Assembly: GCA_018261895.1 (NCBI GenBank)
Contig: JAGTRT010000024.1
Location: 1-47,614 of the forward strand
Length of the DNA stretch: 47,614 nucleotides
DNA from: Pseudomonadota bacterium
GTDB lineage: Bacteria > Pseudomonadota > Gammaproteobacteria > Burkholderiales > Rhodocyclaceae
Direction: 5' to 3'
The first letter of the stretch is position 1, and every line of letters starts with the position of its first letter. Made by a program: the position numbers and the translations under genes. The notes below the pieces were generated by a model. It made no database searches, was not told where the DNA came from, and saw only the letters and a program-made list of their open reading frames with translations. Positions 1 through 8,040 of this stretch are shown here, piece after piece.

Positions 1-1770
1 AACGACGGCAAGGCCGACGTGCTGTTCTACGAAAGCCTGGCCAAGGGCGCCACGCTGGCCGAAGGCCTGCAGAAGGCCATCGAAGCCGCGCTCGCCGCCC
101 TGCCCATCCCCAAGGTCATGAGCTACCAGCTCACGGACGGCTGGAGCAGCGTCAATTTCGTGCGCCCGGCGCACGGCCTGGTCGCCCTGCATGGCAGCGA
201 TGTCGTGCCGGTTGCCGTGCTCGGCCTGCAATCCGGCCGCGAGACACATGGCCACCGTTTTGAAGCCGCCGTCGATCCGGTCGTCTTCGCCAACGCCGAC
301 GAATACGCCGCCAAACTGGCCGCCGAAGGCGCCGTCATTGCCTCCTTCGCCGAGCGCCGTGCCGAAATCGCCCGCCAGCTCGCCGCTGCCGCCGCCAAGG
401 CCGGTGGCAAGCCAATCGAGGACGACGCCCTGCTCGACGAAGTCACCGCGCTGGTCGAACGCCCGAACGTGCTCGTCGGCCAGTTCGAGGAAGAATTCCT
501 CGCCGTGCCGCAGGAATGCCTGATCCTCACGATGAAGGCCAACCAGAAGTACTTCCCGCTGCTCGACGCGGCCGGCAAGCTGACCAACAAGTTCCTCGTC
601 GTCAGCAACATCAGCCCGGCCGACGCATCCGCCGTGATCGGCGGCAACGAGCGCGTTGTGCGTCCGCGTCTGGCCGACGCCAAGTTCTTCTTCGACCAGG
701 ATCGCAAGAAATCGCTGGAAAGCCGCGTCATCGGCCTGTCCAAGGTCGTCTATCACAACAAGCTGGGCACCCAGGGCGAGCGCATGCAGCGCGTCGCGGC
801 GATTGCCCGCGCCATCGGCCAGTCGCTGGGCGGTGACGCCCTCGCGCTGCAGGCCGAACAGGCCGCCGTGCTGGCCAAGGCCGACCTGCTGACCGATATG
901 GTCGGCGAATTCCCGGAACTGCAGGGCATCATGGGCCGCTACTACGCGCAGCATGACGGCCTCGCCGCCGACATCGCCGACGCCATCGAAGACCACTACA
1001 AGCCGCGCTTCGCCGGCGACGAACTGCCGCGCGGGAAGGTCGGCACCGTCGTTGCGTTGGCCGACAAGCTGGAAACCCTGGTCGGCATGTTCGGCATCGG
1101 CCAGATCCCGACCGGCGACCGCGACCCGTTCGCGCTGCGCCGTCACGCGCTGGGCACCATTCGCATGCTGGCCGAAGGCAATCTCGATTTGCCGCTAAAT
1201 TCCCTGTTGACCGTGGCCGGCAGCGCCTTTGCCGCGGTCGAGGGCTTCAAGAACGCCGAAGCCGCCCTCGCCGACTTCATCTACGACCGCCTGGCCGGCA
1301 ACCTGCGCGAGCAGGGCTACACGGCGCAGGAAGTCGATGCCGTGGTGTCGCAGCGGCCGCAGCGCCTCGGCGACATCGTCAAGCGCCTGGCCGCCGTGCG
1401 CGCCTTCTCGGCCTTGCCCGAAGCGGCCGCCCTGGCTGCCGCCAACAAGCGCGTCGGCAACATCCTTAAGAAGGTCGAAAACCCGGTCGAGCCGACCGTC
1501 GATAACGCCCTGCTCAAGGAAGCCGCCGAAGTGGCGCTGCACGATGCGCTGGTCGAGGTCGTCCCGGCCGCCGATGCCGCCTTCGTCACCGGCGACTACA
1601 CCGAGTCGCTGACCGCGCTGGCCGCGCTGCGCGCCCCGGTCGATGCCTTCTTCGACGGCGTCATGGTCAATGCCGACGATCCGGCCCTGCGCAACAACCG
1701 TCTCGGCCTGCTCGCCAAGCTCCATGCGGCGATGAACCAGGTCGCCGACCTGTCCAAGCTCTCGGCGTAA
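1..1770 (+). CDS. glyS: glycyl-tRNA synthetase beta subunit, 5'-truncated by the window edge
   Basis: Open from base 1 in frame 1 to the stop at 1768-1770, so the N-terminus lies outside the window; 589 residues remain of a family of about 700. The beta subunit works with GlyQ in the bacterial alpha2beta2 enzyme that charges tRNA-Gly, and carries the tRNA-recognition parts. Recognisable family stretches are LTMKANQKYFPLLD, NERVVRPRLADAKFFFDQD, DLLTDMVGEFPELQGIMGRYYA and GDRDPFALRRHALG, followed by a helical C-terminal region of the DALR anticodon-binding type. gmhB starts 7 bases downstream on the same strand, so co-transcription is likely. The identification is secure; only the true start is unseen. 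Confidence 0.96.
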   Translation, partial: NDGKADVLFYESLAKGATLAEGLQKAIEAALAALPIPKVMSYQLTDGWSSVNFVRPAHGLVALHGSDVVPVAVLGLQSGRETHGHRFEAAVDPVVFANADEYAAKLAAEGAVIASFAERRAEIARQLAAAAAKAGGKPIEDDALLDEVTALVERPNVLVGQFEEEFLAVPQECLILTMKANQKYFPLLDAAGKLTNKFLVVSNISPADASAVIGGNERVVRPRLADAKFFFDQDRKKSLESRVIGLSKVVYHNKLGTQGERMQRVAAIARAIGQSLGGDALALQAEQAAVLAKADLLTDMVGEFPELQGIMGRYYAQHDGLAADIADAIEDHYKPRFAGDELPRGKVGTVVALADKLETLVGMFGIGQIPTGDRDPFALRRHALGTIRMLAEGNLDLPLNSLLTVAGSAFAAVEGFKNAEAALADFIYDRLAGNLREQGYTAQEVDAVVSQRPQRLGDIVKRLAAVRAFSALPEAAALAAANKRVGNILKKVENPVEPTVDNALLKEAAEVALHDALVEVVPAADAAFVTGDYTESLTALAALRAPVDAFFDGVMVNADDPALRNNRLGLLAKLHAAMNQVADLSKLSA

Positions 1771-1777
1771 CCCGGCC

Positions 1778-2329
1778 ATGGCGACCAAGCTCGTTATCCT
1801 CGACCGCGACGGCGTGATCAATTTCGATTCCGCACAGTTCATCAAGAGCCCGGCCGAATGGAAGCCGATTCCGGGAAGCCTGGAAGCCATCGCCCGCCTG
1901 ACGCAGTCCGGCTACAAGGTGGTGGTGGCGACCAACCAGTCGGGCGTCGGGCGCGGCCTGTTCGACATGGAAACGCTGAACCAGATCCACACCAAGATGC
2001 ACAAGGCAGTCGTCGCACTCGGTGGCCGCCTCGATGCCATTTTCTATTGCCCGCACGCCGCCGACTCGAAGTGCGAATGCCGCAAGCCGAAACCCGGCAT
2101 GTTCAAGCGCATTTCCGAGACGCTCAATATCGACCTCAAGGGCGTGCCGGCCATCGGCGATTCGCTGCGTGACCTGCAGGCATGCTCGGTAGCCGGCTGC
2201 CAGCCCATGCTGGTGATGACCGGCAAGGGTGAAAAGACCAAGGCCGACGGCGACCTGCCGGAAGGCACGCTGGAATACAAGGATCTGTCGGCGGCAGTCG
2301 ATGCCATCCTCAAGGAAAGAACATCATGA
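1778..2329 (+). CDS. gmhB: D-glycero-beta-D-manno-heptose-1,7-bisphosphate 7-phosphatase
   Basis: 183-residue cytoplasmic HAD-superfamily phosphatase that removes the C7 phosphate in ADP-heptose synthesis for the LPS inner core. HAD motif I is LVILDRDGVIN near residues 5-15, with both catalytic Asp residues in DRD. Motif II is ATNQSGVGRG, and the C-terminal metal-binding motif is GDSLRDL. The zinc loop typical of GmhB is present as CPHAADSKCECRKPKPG. Its stop overlaps the plsC start (ATGA, 2326-2329), implying translational coupling. A histidinol-phosphatase-like role is the main alternative for this fold, but the zinc loop and the LPS/lipid neighbour favour GmhB. Confidence 0.93.
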   Translation: MATKLVILDRDGVINFDSAQFIKSPAEWKPIPGSLEAIARLTQSGYKVVVATNQSGVGRGLFDMETLNQIHTKMHKAVVALGGRLDAIFYCPHAADSKCECRKPKPGMFKRISETLNIDLKGVPAIGDSLRDLQACSVAGCQPMLVMTGKGEKTKADGDLPEGTLEYKDLSAAVDAILKERTS

Positions 2330-3078
2330 AGGCCGTCCGCTCCACGCTGTTCATGGCCTACGCCATCGTCTGGTCGCTGCTCTCGGCGCCGCTCGTCTTC
2401 ATCGCCGGCCCCATCCTGCGCGGCCTGTGGGCCTATCGCTTCGGCCGCCTGTGGCGTCTCGGCATGCAGTTCGGCGTCGAGAACATCCTCGGCATCCGTC
2501 CCAGGTTCATCGGCCTCGAAAACATGCCGAAGGAACCCTGCGTCATCCTCTCCAAGCACCAGTCGGCCTGGGAAACGATGTGCATCCAGGACATCGTGCC
2601 GTCCGGTGCCTATTGCGTCTTCGTCCTCAAGAAGGAACTCCTCTCCATTCCGCTGCTCGGCTGGGGTCTGGCCGCGATGAAGATGATCTCCATCGACCGC
2701 TCGGCCGGCAAGGACGCGCTCGACCAGGTCGTCACGCAAGGCCGTGAACGCCTGCAGAAGGGCTTCTACGTCGTGCTCTTCCCGGAAGGCACACGCGTCG
2801 CGCCGGGCCAGAAGAAACGCTACAAGCCGGGCGGCGCCTACCTCGCCACCCACGTCGGCTGCAAGGTCGTGCCGGTCGCGCACGATGCCGGCGAACTCTG
2901 GCCGCGCCAGGCTTTCCTCAAAACGCCGGGGACCGTGACGATGAGCATCGGCCCGGCCTTTGACGCGACGGGGATGACCGAAGCCGAAGTCAATCAGCGC
3001 GCGGAAGAGTGGATCGAAGAGGAGATGCACCGCATTTCCCCGCATCGCTATTCGAATGCCGCCCATAACGCCACCTGA
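2326..3078 (+). CDS. plsC: 1-acyl-sn-glycerol-3-phosphate acyltransferase
   Basis: 250-residue membrane-associated acyltransferase that makes phosphatidic acid from lysophosphatidic acid. The N-terminus has a hydrophobic anchor (about residues 8-30). The catalytic block is SKHQSAWET, a histidine with a glutamate where the textbook HX4D motif has aspartate; this KHQSAWET form is familiar among betaproteobacterial PlsC proteins. The glycerol-phosphate-binding motif FPEGTR lies near residue 150. The start codon overlaps the gmhB stop by four bases. The next gene starts 23 bases before this stop, so the run glyS to gloA looks like one transcription unit. Confidence 0.93.
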   Translation: MKAVRSTLFMAYAIVWSLLSAPLVFIAGPILRGLWAYRFGRLWRLGMQFGVENILGIRPRFIGLENMPKEPCVILSKHQSAWETMCIQDIVPSGAYCVFVLKKELLSIPLLGWGLAAMKMISIDRSAGKDALDQVVTQGRERLQKGFYVVLFPEGTRVAPGQKKRYKPGGAYLATHVGCKVVPVAHDAGELWPRQAFLKTPGTVTMSIGPAFDATGMTEAEVNQRAEEWIEEEMHRISPHRYSNAAHNAT

Positions 3079-3775
3079 GGCTCCCCGCAGCATCGTCATC
3101 GGCGGCCAGACCGTCGCCTACCAGCTCCGGCGCAGCCCGCGCCGCACCATTGGACTGGCCATCGACCATCGCGGCCTGCGCGTCGGCGCGCCGACGCGGG
3201 CGCGCATCGGCGATATCGAAAGCCTGATCCACGAACACGGGCAGTGGGTGCTCGACAAGCTGGCCGCCTGGCGCGACCGTCCGTCCGCCAGCCCGCTGGC
3301 GATTTGCGACGGCATGAGCATCGACGTCCTCGGCGAAGCGCTCTCCGTCCGGCTGACCGGCATCGGCCGCCAGCGCTGGCAGTTCGGTCCCGGCACCCTC
3401 TACCTGCGCCCCGATGCCGCCCAGGGCGCCAACACCCTGCTGGGAAAAGCCTTGCGCGAGAAAGCCCGCGACGTCTTTGCCGAACGGCTGGCCGTCCACG
3501 CCCCCTTGCTCGGCGTCGCAGCACCGCCACTGCGCCTGTCATCGGCACGCACGCGCTGGGGCAGTTGCAGCCACCGCGGCGGCATCGCGCTGAACTGGCG
3601 GCTCGTCCTCATGCCGCTGGCCATCGTCGATTACGTCGTCTGCCACGAACTGGCCCACCTCAAGGAAATGAACCACAGCCCGCGCTTCTGGTCTGTGGTG
3701 GAACAGCTTTGCCCGGACTGGAAGGCGCGCCGCTTCGAACTGCGCCGCCTGGCCCGCACCCTCCCCCTCATTTAA
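3056..3775 (+). CDS. YgjP-like (DUF45) metal-dependent hydrolase
   Basis: 239-residue protein with the zinc-peptidase signature HELAHLKEMNHSPRFW near residues 195-210: HExxH supplies two zinc ligands and a later His the third. The upstream stretch SARTRWGSCSHRGGIALNWRL is the usual companion block of the DUF45/YgjP (M48-like, WLM) family. Family members are predicted cytoplasmic metallopeptidases or hydrolases with poorly established substrates, so I assign no specific reaction. It overlaps plsC by 23 bases and precedes gloA by 9 bases. A start further inside would remove the coupling but not the domain. Confidence 0.85.
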   Translation: MPPITPPEAPRSIVIGGQTVAYQLRRSPRRTIGLAIDHRGLRVGAPTRARIGDIESLIHEHGQWVLDKLAAWRDRPSASPLAICDGMSIDVLGEALSVRLTGIGRQRWQFGPGTLYLRPDAAQGANTLLGKALREKARDVFAERLAVHAPLLGVAAPPLRLSSARTRWGSCSHRGGIALNWRLVLMPLAIVDYVVCHELAHLKEMNHSPRFWSVVEQLCPDWKARRFELRRLARTLPLI

Positions 3776-3784
3776 GGAAGACTC

Positions 3785-4168
3785 ATGCGCATCCTGCACA
3801 CCATGATCCGCGTCGGCGATCTCGACAAATCCATCGCCTTCTACACCGAGATTCTCGGCATGCAACTGCTGCGCCGCACCGATTACCCGGAAGGCCGCTT
3901 CACGCTGGCTTTCGTCGGCTACGGCGACGAGGCCAGCGAAGCCGTGCTTGAACTGACCCACAACTGGGACACGCCGAGCTACGAGCTCGGCAACGGCTAC
4001 GGCCACGTGGCGCTGGCCGTGCCCGATGCAGCGGCGGCCTGCGCGGCGATCAAGGCACGCGGCGGCAAGGTCGTGCGCGAAGCCGGGCCGATGAAACACG
4101 GCTCGACCATCATCGCCTTCGTCGAAGACCCGGACGGCTACAAGATAGAGCTGATCCAGCGCGCCTGA
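3785..4168 (+). CDS. gloA: lactoylglutathione lyase (glyoxalase I)
   Basis: 127 residues, the usual length for proteobacterial GloA. It isomerises the hemithioacetal of methylglyoxal and glutathione to S-lactoylglutathione. The fold is two vicinal-oxygen-chelate repeats: [21 protein letters not shown] at the N-terminus and [22 protein letters not shown] in the middle. Metal ligands are expected at His5, a glutamate in the [10 protein letters not shown] segment, the His of YGHVAL and the Glu of YKIELIQ at the end. AAGGAAG precedes the ATG. It is the last gene of the plus-strand run; copy R1 of the dispersed repeat follows 17 bases after its stop. Confidence 0.95.
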   Translation: MRILHTMIRVGDLDKSIAFYTEILGMQLLRRTDYPEGRFTLAFVGYGDEASEAVLELTHNWDTPSYELGNGYGHVALAVPDAAAACAAIKARGGKVVREAGPMKHGSTIIAFVEDPDGYKIELIQRA

Positions 4169-4185
4169 AGCCTCGTTCCGGCGAT

Positions 4186-4222
4186 CTCACGGTCAACCGG
4201 AAATTTTGCCCAAAATTGAAAT
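4186..4222 (-). repeat. dispersed bipartite repeat, copy R1
   Basis: Read on the minus strand it gives ATTTCAATTTTGGGC, an A/T spacer, then CCGGTTGACCGTGAG, close to the window consensus. The spacer reads AAAATTT here rather than ATTTTTT, but its length is unchanged. It fills the short convergent gap between gloA and the metalloprotease-like gene at 4229. Confidence 0.85.
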
Positions 4223-4228
4223 TTGCCC

Positions 4229-4789
4229 TCAGGCGTAGGCGCTGAAGCCGGTACTTCTGCTGCCGGTCGGCGCAGCGTAGGCCTGCGCCACGGCGGCCGC
4301 CCGGCCGCCTGAGGCTTCTTCCTGACCCGACGCCGTCGTCGCCTGCGCCAACTCCATGCGGGCGCCCTGTTCCATTTGCCCCGCCTTGGCGGCAACCGCC
4401 CGGTCCTGGCTCGATGGATCGGCCGGCGCCAGCGCAGCGGCTTTGATCCGGCGGGCGCGATCAATGGTTTCGTCCGGCGTACGCCCCGGCGAGGTCGAAA
4501 TGCCTACCTCGCCGCCAACGGCGTAATTCACGCCGTCCGGGCCTTTCTGGTAGGTAAAGGAGGCGCCGGAGGTAATCAGCCCGGCCCCGGCGGCCATGTG
4601 CGCCTGCTCATGCTGGCGGACGGCGCGGTCGCGTGCCTTGAGCTGCGCAACCTGCTTCTGTTCGTCAGCCGTCAGAGCTTGCTGGCCAGCTGCGCCGGGA
4701 GTCTTCGCCGGGCTCTCAGCGGCATTCTGCCCACGGCTGGACGCCGAGGCATAGAAACCCGCCGATGACGAAATACCCGACACATTCAT
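4229..4789 (-). CDS. putative metalloprotease, CJM1_0395/SprA-related family
   Basis: 186 residues from the ATG at 4789, which has GGAG upstream; the longer upstream reading lacks a comparable ribosome site. The conserved block HEQAHMAAGAGLITSGASFT followed by YQKGPDGVNYAVGGEVGIST is the hallmark of a family annotated as putative metalloprotease (CJM1_0395/SprA-related): HExxH-like HEQAH, then a Gly-rich segment. Flanking regions are Ala/Gln-rich and of low complexity, and no signal peptide is visible. Substrate and location are unknown. It is a single gene between the gloA run and the GT4 gene, separated from the latter by a REP doublet. Confidence 0.75.
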   Translation of the reverse strand: MNVSGISSSAGFYASASSRGQNAAESPAKTPGAAGQQALTADEQKQVAQLKARDRAVRQHEQAHMAAGAGLITSGASFTYQKGPDGVNYAVGGEVGISTSPGRTPDETIDRARRIKAAALAPADPSSQDRAVAAKAGQMEQGARMELAQATTASGQEEASGGRAAAVAQAYAAPTGSRSTGFSAYA

Positions 4790-4841
4790 CCCGCACCACT
4801 CCGCAAAACCGCCCACCGGACACCAATATCGTTCAGTCAAG

Positions 4842-4908
4842 CGTCACTCCCGCGCAGGAGGGAATCCGGAATCACGTTTTCCTGGGTTCCCGCTTTCGCG
4901 GGAACGAC
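4842..4908. repeat. REP-type palindromic doublet
   Basis: Two head-to-head units of the well-known TTCCCGC/GCGGGAA type. The first (4842-4868) is imperfect, with CTCCCGCGCAGGAGGGAA. The second (4884-4908) has a perfect 8-bp stem, GTTCCCGC and GCGGGAAC, around TTTC. The arrangement resembles paired REP elements mobilised in trans by RAYT proteins; no RAYT gene is in the window. Confidence 0.75.
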
Positions 4909-5010
4909 AATTCACGCGCTTTTAGCCTTAACTGAACTGCATTTCCCAGCGGCCACCCTTTCATCGTAGCAGGCTGGCGCCAGCCGGCAAGTCGCGGTCT
5001 TGCGATGCGC

Positions 5011-6141
5011 TCAGGCGGGCGCCGCCATCGCCTCGCGCGCCACGGATTCGAAGGTTTCGACGACGCCGGCCCAGCTGCGCGGCAGCATGGTCTGGCGGGC
5101 GGCTTCCGCCATCCGGCCAAGGCGCTCGGGTTCTTCCAGCATCCACAGCGCCGCATCGACGTAGCCGCGCTCGTCGCCGGGCGAGGCGACCATGCCGTTG
5201 CGCTTCGCCTCGATCAGCTCGGCCGCTGCCGCGCTGCGGTAGGCGACCACGGGCAGGCCGCTGGCCATCGCCTCGGCGACGACGTTGCCGTAGGTTTCGG
5301 TCAGGCTGGGAAAGAGGAAGAGGTCGGCACTGGCATAGTGGGCGGCCAGCGCTTCGCCCGTACGCATGCCGGCGAAGTGGTGGTCGGGATGCTCGGCGGC
5401 CAATTGCCGGGCTGACGGGCCGTCCCCCACCCAGACCATTTTGGCCTGCGGGTACCAGACCTGGATGGCGGCAAAGGCTTTTTGCACCAGCGCGAGGTTT
5501 TTTTCCGCAGCAATCCGGCCAACGTAGAGGCAGGCCGGGCCGTCGCCGTTGACGCCCCAGCTTCGGCGCAGTTCGCTGCTGCGCCGGATCGGGTCGTAGA
5601 GTTCGATATCGACACCGCGGCCAACCACGCGGACGCCGCTCAACCCCTCGCCGGCCAGGTCGGCGGCCAGCGCCGCCGTCGGCACCATGGTTGCCCGCGT
5701 CCGCCGATGCAGCGTGCGCAGGTAAGCGGCAACGGCCGGACGCATCCAGCCCATGCCGTAATGCACGCTGTAGCGGTCGAAATTGGTGTGAAAACCGGAA
5801 GTCACCGGAATGCCCAGCCGGCGCGCGACGCTGACGGCCGACCAGCCGAGCGGCCCTTCGGTCACGACATGGACGAGATCCGGCCGATGCTGTCGCCACT
5901 GGCGGGCGAGACGCCGCCCGGCCGGCAGGCCGAAGCGCAAACCGGGGTAGCCGGGCAGGGGAAAGCCGGGGAGCGCCATGTCGTGCTCGTTGCCGACATC
6001 GCCCTTGCCTTGGCGCGGACGGACCACACTGACCCGGTGCCCCCGCTCGCGCAGGCCGCCAACCAGCCGGCCGACAGTCATCGCCACGCCGTTGATCTCG
6101 GGCGGATAGGTTTCGGTCACGAAGGCAATTGCCAGGCTCAT
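5011..6141 (-). CDS. GT4-family glycosyltransferase
   Basis: 376 residues with the GT-B fold of family GT4. The N-terminal acceptor half begins SLAIAFVTETYPPEINGVAM, typical of envelope mannosyl-/glucosyltransferases. The C-terminal nucleotide-sugar half carries YVGRIAAEKNL and the E-X7-E motif ETYGNVVAE near residue 285. It is cytoplasmic, probably working at the inner membrane on a lipid acceptor. The start overlaps the dgkA stop by four bases, so the two are co-transcribed. A second, similar GT4 lies at 8041-9222. Sugar donor and acceptor cannot be told from the sequence. Confidence 0.85.
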   Translation of the reverse strand: MSLAIAFVTETYPPEINGVAMTVGRLVGGLRERGHRVSVVRPRQGKGDVGNEHDMALPGFPLPGYPGLRFGLPAGRRLARQWRQHRPDLVHVVTEGPLGWSAVSVARRLGIPVTSGFHTNFDRYSVHYGMGWMRPAVAAYLRTLHRRTRATMVPTAALAADLAGEGLSGVRVVGRGVDIELYDPIRRSSELRRSWGVNGDGPACLYVGRIAAEKNLALVQKAFAAIQVWYPQAKMVWVGDGPSARQLAAEHPDHHFAGMRTGEALAAHYASADLFLFPSLTETYGNVVAEAMASGLPVVAYRSAAAAELIEAKRNGMVASPGDERGYVDAALWMLEEPERLGRMAEAARQTMLPRSWAGVVETFESVAREAMAAPA

Positions 6142-6557
6142 CGGGCGAGTTCCATGAGCGCGCCGGCCCAGACGACGAAGACGATGAGCAGCGAAACAAG
6201 CACGGCGGCGCTGCCGATGTCCTTGGCGCGCTTGGCCAGGCGGTGGTTTTCCAGGCTGACGCGGTCAACGACGGCTTCGATGGCCGAGTTGATCAGCTCG
6301 ACGACGAGCACGAGCAGCACGCTGGCGATCATCACGCCGCGCCCCAGCCAGGGCACGGGCAACAGGCAGGCCACGGGGATGAGCACCGCGGCGAGCAGCA
6401 CCTCCTGCCGGAAGGCGTCTTCGCACAGGTAGGCCGCCTTCAGCCCGGCCAGCGAATAGCCCAGCGCGTTCCACACCCGGCGCAAGCCGGTCTTGCCCTT
6501 GAAGGGCGATTCGTTGGCCGGATCGAGGCCCAATTCGTTCGACGAGGGTTCCTGCAT
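6138..6557 (-). CDS. dgkA: diacylglycerol kinase
   Basis: 139-residue integral membrane kinase that rephosphorylates diacylglycerol to phosphatidic acid, recycling lipid left by membrane-derived glycan or LPS modification. The family core is present: WNALGYSLAGLKAAYLCEDA, then VLLVLVVELINSAIEAVVDR with the catalytic-base glutamate, then a third membrane helix near the C-terminus. The N-terminal extension of about 25 residues (MQEPSSNELGLDPANES) is longer than in E. coli. It is coupled with the GT4 gene downstream, which fits a lipid-linked glycan pathway that releases diacylglycerol. Confidence 0.93.
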   Translation of the reverse strand: MQEPSSNELGLDPANESPFKGKTGLRRVWNALGYSLAGLKAAYLCEDAFRQEVLLAAVLIPVACLLPVPWLGRGVMIASVLLVLVVELINSAIEAVVDRVSLENHRLAKRAKDIGSAAVLVSLLIVFVVWAGALMELAR

Positions 6558-6658
6558 GCAATCTCCGCGAAAGCGCCCACGGTAAACAAGCTTCGTTCCG
6601 GTTTGATGACAGGAAAAGTCACGGAAATGTCACAATTCGTCCCTATCCTTCCGCCACC

Positions 6659-7348
6659 ATGCCCATGCGCCTCCTTTTCGCCCTGCTGGCGCCGATTCTT
6701 CTCAGCACCGCCGCCCACGCCGCCCGTCCGATGATCACCGACGATGCGCGCCTGACCGATGGCGGCGCCTGCCAGCTCGAATCCTGGGTTCACCTGCACG
6801 GCAACCAGCACGAGTACTGGGCCTTGCCGGCCTGCAACCCGGGCGGCAATTTCGAATTGACCCTCGGCGGCGCGCTGTCCTACGCCGATGGACAGTCGGA
6901 AAGTGGCGCCGCAGTCATTCAAGCCAAGACGCTGTTCAAGCCGCTGGAAACGAACGGCTACGGCATCGGCCTGGCCGCCGGCTATGCCGCGCAACCGGGC
7001 AGCGCCCATGCCGCCAATCCCTATTTCTATGTACCGACCAGCTTTTCCCTGGCCGACGACTTCCTCATCATCCATACCAACCTGGGCTACACCCGGGAAC
7101 GGGAGAACCGGGCCAACCGCCTGACCTGGGGCGTCGGCAGCGAACTTCAGATGAGCCCGCGCACCTGGCTGATCGCCGAAAGCTACGGACAGGACAAGGG
7201 CAACGCCTTCTACCAGCTGGGTGTCCGCTTCTGGGTCGTGCCCAATCACGTGCAAATCGATACCACCTACGGCAGCCGCTTCGGCGCCATCAGCCAGGAA
7301 CACTGGTTCTCTGTCGGCCTGCGCCTGATCTCGCCAAAACTCTTTTAG
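6659..7348 (+). CDS. predicted outer-membrane beta-barrel-like protein with signal peptide
   Basis: 229 residues. A Sec signal peptide is clear: LLFALLAPILLSTAAHA then a likely cleavage before ARPMITDD. The mature part alternates polar and aromatic residues as expected for beta strands, contains two conserved-looking Cys (GACQLES and LPACNPGGN), and ends in LRLISPKLF with a terminal Phe, as in many outer-membrane barrels. I do not recognise a specific function. It may start at 6659 or at the in-frame ATG 6665. It is transcribed divergently from dgkA, with about 100 bases between the starts. Confidence 0.75.
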   Translation: MPMRLLFALLAPILLSTAAHAARPMITDDARLTDGGACQLESWVHLHGNQHEYWALPACNPGGNFELTLGGALSYADGQSESGAAVIQAKTLFKPLETNGYGIGLAAGYAAQPGSAHAANPYFYVPTSFSLADDFLIIHTNLGYTRERENRANRLTWGVGSELQMSPRTWLIAESYGQDKGNAFYQLGVRFWVVPNHVQIDTTYGSRFGAISQEHWFSVGLRLISPKLF

Positions 7349-7447
7349 GGCATTGACGCCCGCGATACCGAACTGCAATCGTACTGTCACAATAGTCACG
7401 CTCCGCCTATGCTAAAAGGCAGAGTCGAGTCATTTGGAGGCACCAAG

Positions 7448-7822
7448 ATGGTCTTTTTCGAGCTATTTGCCCACAACCCCAGCATCGTCAACATTCCGGC
7501 GGGGGAGACGCTGTTTGCCGAAAAAGAGGACGGTCACATGATGTACGTCCTGACCACCGGCTCGGCCGAGGTCATCGTCAACAAGCGGGTCGTCGAGACG
7601 CTGCAGCATGGCAGCATCGTCGGCGAGATGGGGCTCGTTTCACCCGGCCCGCGCTCGGCCACCGTGGTCGCCCTGACCGATTGCCAGTTCATCGCTGTCG
7701 ATGAAAAACGCTTCCAGTTCCTCGTCCAGCAGACGCCCTTCTTCGCCACCCAGGTCATGCGCGTGATGGCCGAACGCTTGCGCGCCGTCAACCAGCTGCT
7801 TGGGCCGGTCGAGGATATTTAA
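7448..7822 (+). CDS. stand-alone cyclic-nucleotide-binding domain protein
   Basis: 124 residues from the ATG at 7448, which has a GGAGG ribosome site 7 bases upstream; an in-frame ATG at 7409 lacks one. It is a single cNMP-binding beta roll of the Crp/Fnr type: IVNIPAGETLFAEKEDG, then GSIVGEMGLVSPGPRSATVVA, which corresponds to the phosphate-binding cassette (GE...RSA). No helix-turn-helix or enzyme domain follows, so it cannot be a DNA-binding CRP by itself. It probably senses a nucleotide and acts through a partner. It is an isolated gene, and neighbours give no clear partner. Confidence 0.82.
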   Translation: MVFFELFAHNPSIVNIPAGETLFAEKEDGHMMYVLTTGSAEVIVNKRVVETLQHGSIVGEMGLVSPGPRSATVVALTDCQFIAVDEKRFQFLVQQTPFFATQVMRVMAERLRAVNQLLGPVEDI

Positions 7823-7840
7823 GCCCGGCGTTCGCGGGAC

Positions 7841-8029
7841 TCAGCTCGCTACGCGGTATTCGGCACACCATCCGTGCGGCGCAACGACCGGGTGACGCCA
7901 GTGATGGGATTCACGCGGCGAGCTGTCGCCGGCGAAAACGGGCGGATAGCGATGACAAAGGCCGCTCAGAGCGTCGACTGGACGAAAGCAGGCGCAGCGG
8001 CAACAACATACTTCGGGATGGTCGTTCAT
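7841..8029 (-). CDS. small Cys/His-rich protein, possible metal-binding
   Basis: 62 residues starting at ATG 8029. Cysteines sit at 8, 9, 10, 12, 14, 25 and 55, in the layout CxCxxFxP, then SGLCHRYPP, then HPVVAPHGWCAEYR. I recognise this spacing (CxxCxxF, GxCxRxPP, W.PxV...WCGEF) from small uncharacterised bacterial proteins that look like zinc or Fe-S binders. The ribosome site is weak (GACGGGCG). Dispersed repeat R2 lies just upstream, and the gene is convergent with the cNMP-binding gene. It is probably real; function unknown. Confidence 0.55.
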   Translation of the reverse strand: MNDHPEVCCCRCACFRPVDALSGLCHRYPPVFAGDSSPRESHHWRHPVVAPHGWCAEYRVAS

Positions 8030-8040
8030 GAGTTCGCCCG

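Noticed and set aside
6606..6632. Pho-box-like GTCAC repeats 11 bases apart upstream of the gene at 6659
   Set aside because: Half-sites match CTGTCAT in only four or five positions; too weak without other support.
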